A DNA stretch of 64,000 bases from Planctomycetota bacterium (lineage in GTDB: Bacteria; Planctomycetota; Planctomycetia; Gemmatales; Gemmataceae). The notes under the pieces were generated by a model. The model worked only from the letters and a program-made list of their open reading frames with translations, searched no databases and was not told the DNA's origin. Below are positions 60,917-64,000 of the stretch, one piece after another. The DNA lies in NCBI GenBank assembly GCA_016873095.1, contig VGYC01000008.1, forward strand, positions 18,987 through 82,986. Reading direction: 5' to 3'. Position 1 is the first letter of the stretch; every line of letters starts with the position of its first letter. The position numbers and the translations under genes were made by a program.

Positions 60917-62728
60917 CTACCCCATGAGCTTGTTCACCTCAAACTGGTAGCACGTGGTGTTGGCGTTGGCGGAGTAGATGAAGCGGCCGTCGGGAGAGAA
61001 GGCGAGGCCGAGGATCTGGCTGTCGAGTTCCAGGGTGGCGCGTTCGCGGCCCGCGGCGTCCCAGATCCGCAGGACGCGGTCCTCGCCGCCGGCGGCCAGC
61101 AGGCCGCCATCCGGGCTGTAGGCCACGCAGGACAGGGCGCCATCCGCTCCGGTATATTCATCCACGATCTGCTGTGCATCCACGTCCCACAGGCACACGG
61201 AGCGCTCCAGCGATGTGGACGCGAGCCGTTTGCCGTCCGGGTGAAACGCGATGGCGGTGGCCCCGCCCAGGAAGGTGGCGACCTCGCAACGCTCGGTTAG
61301 ATCCCACAGGCAGACGGCGCCGTCTGAGCCGCCCGTCGCCAGCCAGTCGATGCCGCCCACAGCCAGCAAGCGGCCGTTTGGATGAAACGCCAGACCTTCG
61401 ACCGTGCAGCCATCAAGCGCATCCGGAATCAGCAGCAGCGGCTCGCCATCGGCAATGCGCCACCACCAGACGCCGAGGCCGGTCGAACTGGCCGATGCCA
61501 GCGTCGCCGAATCGGGCGCAAAGGCCACGCAGGTGAACGGCTCGCCGGAGCCCTCGAATGCGAGGTGGGGCTGGCCGGTGCTCGCCTGCCAGAGCCGGAC
61601 ATGCTTGCCGGCCGCGCCGGCGACCCATTTGCCGTCCGGGCTATAGGCGACACCGTGCACGACCTCGACCTCCGGCAACTCGAGAATGGGTTGCCGGCTG
61701 GCGGTGTTCCAGAGCTTGACGTTCAGGCCGCCGCCGTTGCATGCCAGTCGGCTGCCGTCCGGACTCAGAGCCAGCGAGACCGGCGCCAGCGTCCGCGGGC
61801 CGGAGCCGGCGAGCGGCTGACCAGTGCGCGGGTTCCACAGGTGGATGATGTGATCGCCGTTGCTTGCCAGGCGGTTGCCGTCCCGGCTAAAGGCCAGGCA
61901 ACGAATCTCCGCCGGCGAGCTCTTCAGGACGTGCAGTTCCCGGCGCTGGTTGAAGTCCCACACATGCACGGTACTGGCGGAGTCGGCGCTGGCGAGCATG
62001 CTGCCGTCGCTCGCGAAGGCGAGGGCCGTGACCTGTCCGCTGTGGGTGTTGAGCAGGATGACCGGCTGCCGCGACGCAACATCCCACACGCGCGCCGTCG
62101 TGTCCCAGCCGGCGGAGACCAGAAACTTGCTGGACGGGTGCCAGGCCAGGGCCGGGATGCGATCGGTGTGCCCGCTGAGGGTGCCCAGGTGAACGCCGTC
62201 CTTGACTTGCCACAGCCCGATGGTCTTGTCTTCGGCGGCGGCGGCAAGCATGGCGCCGTCAGGCGAGAACGCCAGTGCGCTGATGGCACGCTTGTGCAGG
62301 CGCAGCTCGCGAACCAGGTGATGCCCGGCGGCATCCCAGATGCGGACCACGCCGTCGTCGTGCCCCGTGGCCAAAAAGGCGGCGTCGGGATGAAATGCCA
62401 GGGCGTCCACCCACGACGGTTGCGGCACGGCCGTCAGCACGTTCGCGGCTGCCGTGTCCCAGAAGGTGAGATCGTTGCTGGCCGAGGCGAGGACGCGGGT
62501 GTCGCTGCTGAAGCACCATTGCGTCTCCAGATCGCTCAGTGACTGCCAGTCGAGTTGCCGACCGCCGACGGCGTCCCAGTGCCGCAGCACCCCTGGTTCC
62601 TCCACCGACCAGAGCGTGCCGTCGGGGGCGAAGGCCAAGGCCAGCATTTCCCCGTCGATGTGCAGGTGCGGATCGCCGAAAACCTGGGCCAGCGACATCG
62701 CATTCGGAGGCAAGAGGGCCGGAGCCAT
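60917..62728 (-). CDS. WD40-repeat protein
   Basis: A 603-residue protein from the ATG at 62728 (MAPALLPPNAMSLAQVFGDP), composed of about 13-14 WD40 repeats, enough for two seven-bladed propellers (ALAFAPDGTLWSVEEPGVLR, ALAFSPDGAMLAAAAEDKTI, CVAYSPDGGLLAAGGEDRVL). There is no signal peptide or transmembrane helix, so it is probably cytoplasmic, unlike the other propellers in the window. No enzymatic domain. Partner unknown. It is convergent with the HZS-alpha-like gene. Confidence 0.9.
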   Translation of the reverse strand: MAPALLPPNAMSLAQVFGDPHLHIDGEMLALAFAPDGTLWSVEEPGVLRHWDAVGGRQLDWQSLSDLETQWCFSSDTRVLASASNDLTFWDTAAANVLTAVPQPSWVDALAFHPDAAFLATGHDDGVVRIWDAAGHHLVRELRLHKRAISALAFSPDGAMLAAAAEDKTIGLWQVKDGVHLGTLSGHTDRIPALAWHPSSKFLVSAGWDTTARVWDVASRQPVILLNTHSGQVTALAFASDGSMLASADSASTVHVWDFNQRRELHVLKSSPAEIRCLAFSRDGNRLASNGDHIIHLWNPRTGQPLAGSGPRTLAPVSLALSPDGSRLACNGGGLNVKLWNTASRQPILELPEVEVVHGVAYSPDGKWVAGAAGKHVRLWQASTGQPHLAFEGSGEPFTCVAFAPDSATLASASSTGLGVWWWRIADGEPLLLIPDALDGCTVEGLAFHPNGRLLAVGGIDWLATGGSDGAVCLWDLTERCEVATFLGGATAIAFHPDGKRLASTSLERSVCLWDVDAQQIVDEYTGADGALSCVAYSPDGGLLAAGGEDRVLRIWDAAGRERATLELDSQILGLAFSPDGRFIYSANANTTCYQFEVNKLMG

Positions 62729-62959
62729 GAGATTGTCCCAGGATGGGGAATAAGCCAAATCCTGACGGAGCAGGGAGATATTGGGAAGTCTACTACATTC
62801 TCGGGCGTGGGGAAAGGCAATCTACGACCGACCGATCACCGTGGATTGCGCCAGCGCCATCGCCGCAGAATCGTGCACACGAATTCAGATTTGACCGCGG
62901 CCCCAAAGTCCGTCTAAAATAGCGCTGATGTAACGAGTCCAAAACGAAGGAAAAATCGC

Positions 62960-63679
62960 ATGTTCAGGTTCGTACTGGCTCAGTTCCTACTCACAAGTCT
63001 CAGCCTCATGGTCGCTTCGCGAGCCCAAGCACAAGTAAAAGCAAAAGAGCAAAAGAACTTCTTCATGAGGGTCACGAGCCCCGACGAGATGCAGCGTTTC
63101 GGACGCGGCACCAATTGCTTTGTCACTGGTTTGCTGCGATCGCCCGATTCTGAGGAGGATGTTGCAACCTATATCCTGCGCTTGAGAGCATTCCGTCCAA
63201 GTACGCAGGGGTTCATCATCGCTAGTGAAGCTACAGTGCGGGGAGCCAAGGCCATAACATTGAAGAAACGCGGAAATGAAGAGCATCTATATGCTTTGCA
63301 GGCGACCGTGAAACTGCCCGGCGACCCCGGGGAATACCTGTTGCGAGTTGACTGCTTCGACAAAGAATTCCGCGTTCTTGCCAGCCAGTCCTTATTCCTA
63401 CAGGTCGTCAGTGCAGAACGCCAGCACACGGTAAGTATCGGTAGCCCTAAAGCTTCGGACAAGTACAGTTCGAAAACCAGCATCGATGTCACCGGAACCT
63501 CTACTGCCAAGAGTGTCGTAAAGATCCGCTTAAGGCTCGTAGTCAGTGGCGTAACCTACGGTGAGACTACTGTGAATGTCTTGATGGGAGGTGCGTGGAG
63601 CGGAACATTGAATCCCCCAATGGGCGGGTGTGTCTTGGTACGGGGTTCAAGTGGAATCGTTGAGCCCGGTTTTGTGTGA
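62960..63679 (+). CDS. Secreted protein, unknown function
   Basis: A 239-residue protein with a signal peptide (VLAQFLLTSLSLMVASRAQA). The mature part has two beta-rich stretches (TYILRLRAFRPSTQGFII, HTVSIGSPKASDKYSSKTSI) that look immunoglobulin-like. GC content is below that of its neighbours. The end (CVLVRGSSGIVEPGFV) is followed by another open frame, so the true C-terminus may have been altered by the nearby repeat; I cannot decide. No family recognised. Confidence 0.6.
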   Translation: MFRFVLAQFLLTSLSLMVASRAQAQVKAKEQKNFFMRVTSPDEMQRFGRGTNCFVTGLLRSPDSEEDVATYILRLRAFRPSTQGFIIASEATVRGAKAITLKKRGNEEHLYALQATVKLPGDPGEYLLRVDCFDKEFRVLASQSLFLQVVSAERQHTVSIGSPKASDKYSSKTSIDVTGTSTAKSVVKIRLRLVVSGVTYGETTVNVLMGGAWSGTLNPPMGGCVLVRGSSGIVEPGFV

Positions 63680-63743
63680 GTCTTCGGGCGGTGCGAAACA
63701 AGCCGCTTCTCTTCCCGCGGAACAGAGAAAGGCTAGCGGGGGT

Positions 63744-63769
63744 CCAGGGGGCGGCAATGAGCCCCCTGG
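63744..63769. repeat. CCAGGGGGC...GCCCCCTGG hairpin near a transposase end
   Basis: A 9-base-pair perfect stem with an 8-base loop (GGCAATGA). It lies between the secreted protein and the transposase stop codon and is probably part of the insertion element or its flank. Confidence 0.6.
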
Positions 63770-63832
63770 TCGCCGGCATGGAGGCGGCGAAATTCGGACA
63801 CGGATGTCCCATCGTCATGCCTCGCCGAACCG

Positions 63833-64000
63833 TCATGCCACACCCTCCAGCATCTCATCCAGTCGTGCCTTGGCTGCCTGGGCCCAGCCTTGCCAGCGCG
63901 GAATCTGCACCACCTCACCACCAACATAGACTTCTTCGGGCACCAGCGGATCGCCGCCGGCCTCGGGGCGCAGTGCCCAGTGCGGCCGTCGGCGATTGTA
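63833..64000 (-). CDS. Transposase C-terminus (integrase-type, partial)
   Basis: The frame runs off the right edge; 55 residues are visible. It begins YNRRRPHWALRPEAGGDPLV and ends PRWQGWAQAAKARLDEMLEG, with the YNxxRPHxxL motif that closes the DDE integrase core of IS3/IS481-like transposases. The left end of the insertion sequence is expected within ~100 bases after the stop, near the hairpin at 63744, but I could not identify terminal inverted repeats. Confidence 0.75.
   Translation of the reverse strand, partial: YNRRRPHWALRPEAGGDPLVPEEVYVGGEVVQIPRWQGWAQAAKARLDEMLEGVA

Overview
The window looks like chromosomal DNA of a planctomycete, most likely a Gemmataceae-type member. It is GC-rich and carries many families typical of that phylum: DUF1501 and DUF1549/DUF1553 cytochrome genes side by side, a DUF1559 pseudopilin-like protein, DUF1080 and ThuA proteins, an ECF sigma factor next to a giant Ser/Thr kinase-TPR gene, kinase-WD40 proteins, MJ0042-type zinc ribbons on large membrane proteins, a 24-residue LRR protein and an HZS-alpha-like multiheme protein. 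The species is not identifiable from the sequence alone.

Layout. 0-13.7 kb: a partial B12-binding radical SAM gene, a sugar isomerase, a Pro-rich lipoprotein, then a long minus-strand block (MaoC dehydratase, SGNH hydrolase, membrane protein, two enolase-superfamily enzymes, panD, neutral-ceramidase-like protein, Uma2 nuclease, a kinase-WD40 gene split by a frameshift, DUF1080). 14-21.6 kb: ECF sigma factor followed by a kinase-TPR sensor that is also split by one frameshift. 21.6-30.6 kb: a CBM9/sugar dehydrogenase/cytochrome c fusion, an LRR protein, and a two-gene operon of a YVTN propeller and a propeller-diheme cytochrome. 30.6-31 kb: decayed copies of two nearby genes. 31-38.7 kb: DUF1559, HtrA protease, SDR, MmcQ/YjbR, an array of palindromes, four tRNAs (Pro, Ala, Arg, Val), ROK kinase, GT39 glycosyltransferase. 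38.7-46 kb: rpsU with a heptamer repeat upstream, DUF1501 and DUF1549/1553, and a beta-propeller-like repeat protein broken by a stop codon. 46-50 kb: amiE with decayed copies of its own 3' end, a frameshifted DUF4259/HEAT gene, a small-protein/HNH pair and a start-less Rpn/PD-(D/E)XK-like ORF. 50-64 kb: a giant zinc-ribbon/propeller membrane protein, exported DUF1508, ThuA, RdgC-like, the HZS-alpha-like cytochrome, a WD40 protein, a secreted protein and the tail of a transposase.

Most genes fit a heterotrophic, surface-rich life style: sugar-acid and sugar metabolism, secreted or periplasmic c-type cytochromes and beta-propellers, and large sensory kinases. No phage, CRISPR or conjugative system is visible. 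The most notable non-gene signal is a set of short palindromic families scattered between and inside genes, plus several disrupted genes (two split kinase genes, one nonsense-interrupted surface protein, one frameshifted HEAT gene and a tRNA-Val with a one-base acceptor defect). These breaks could be true decay or residual assembly indels, and this cannot be settled from the sequence alone. I did not find a clear undescribed defence or biosynthetic system.
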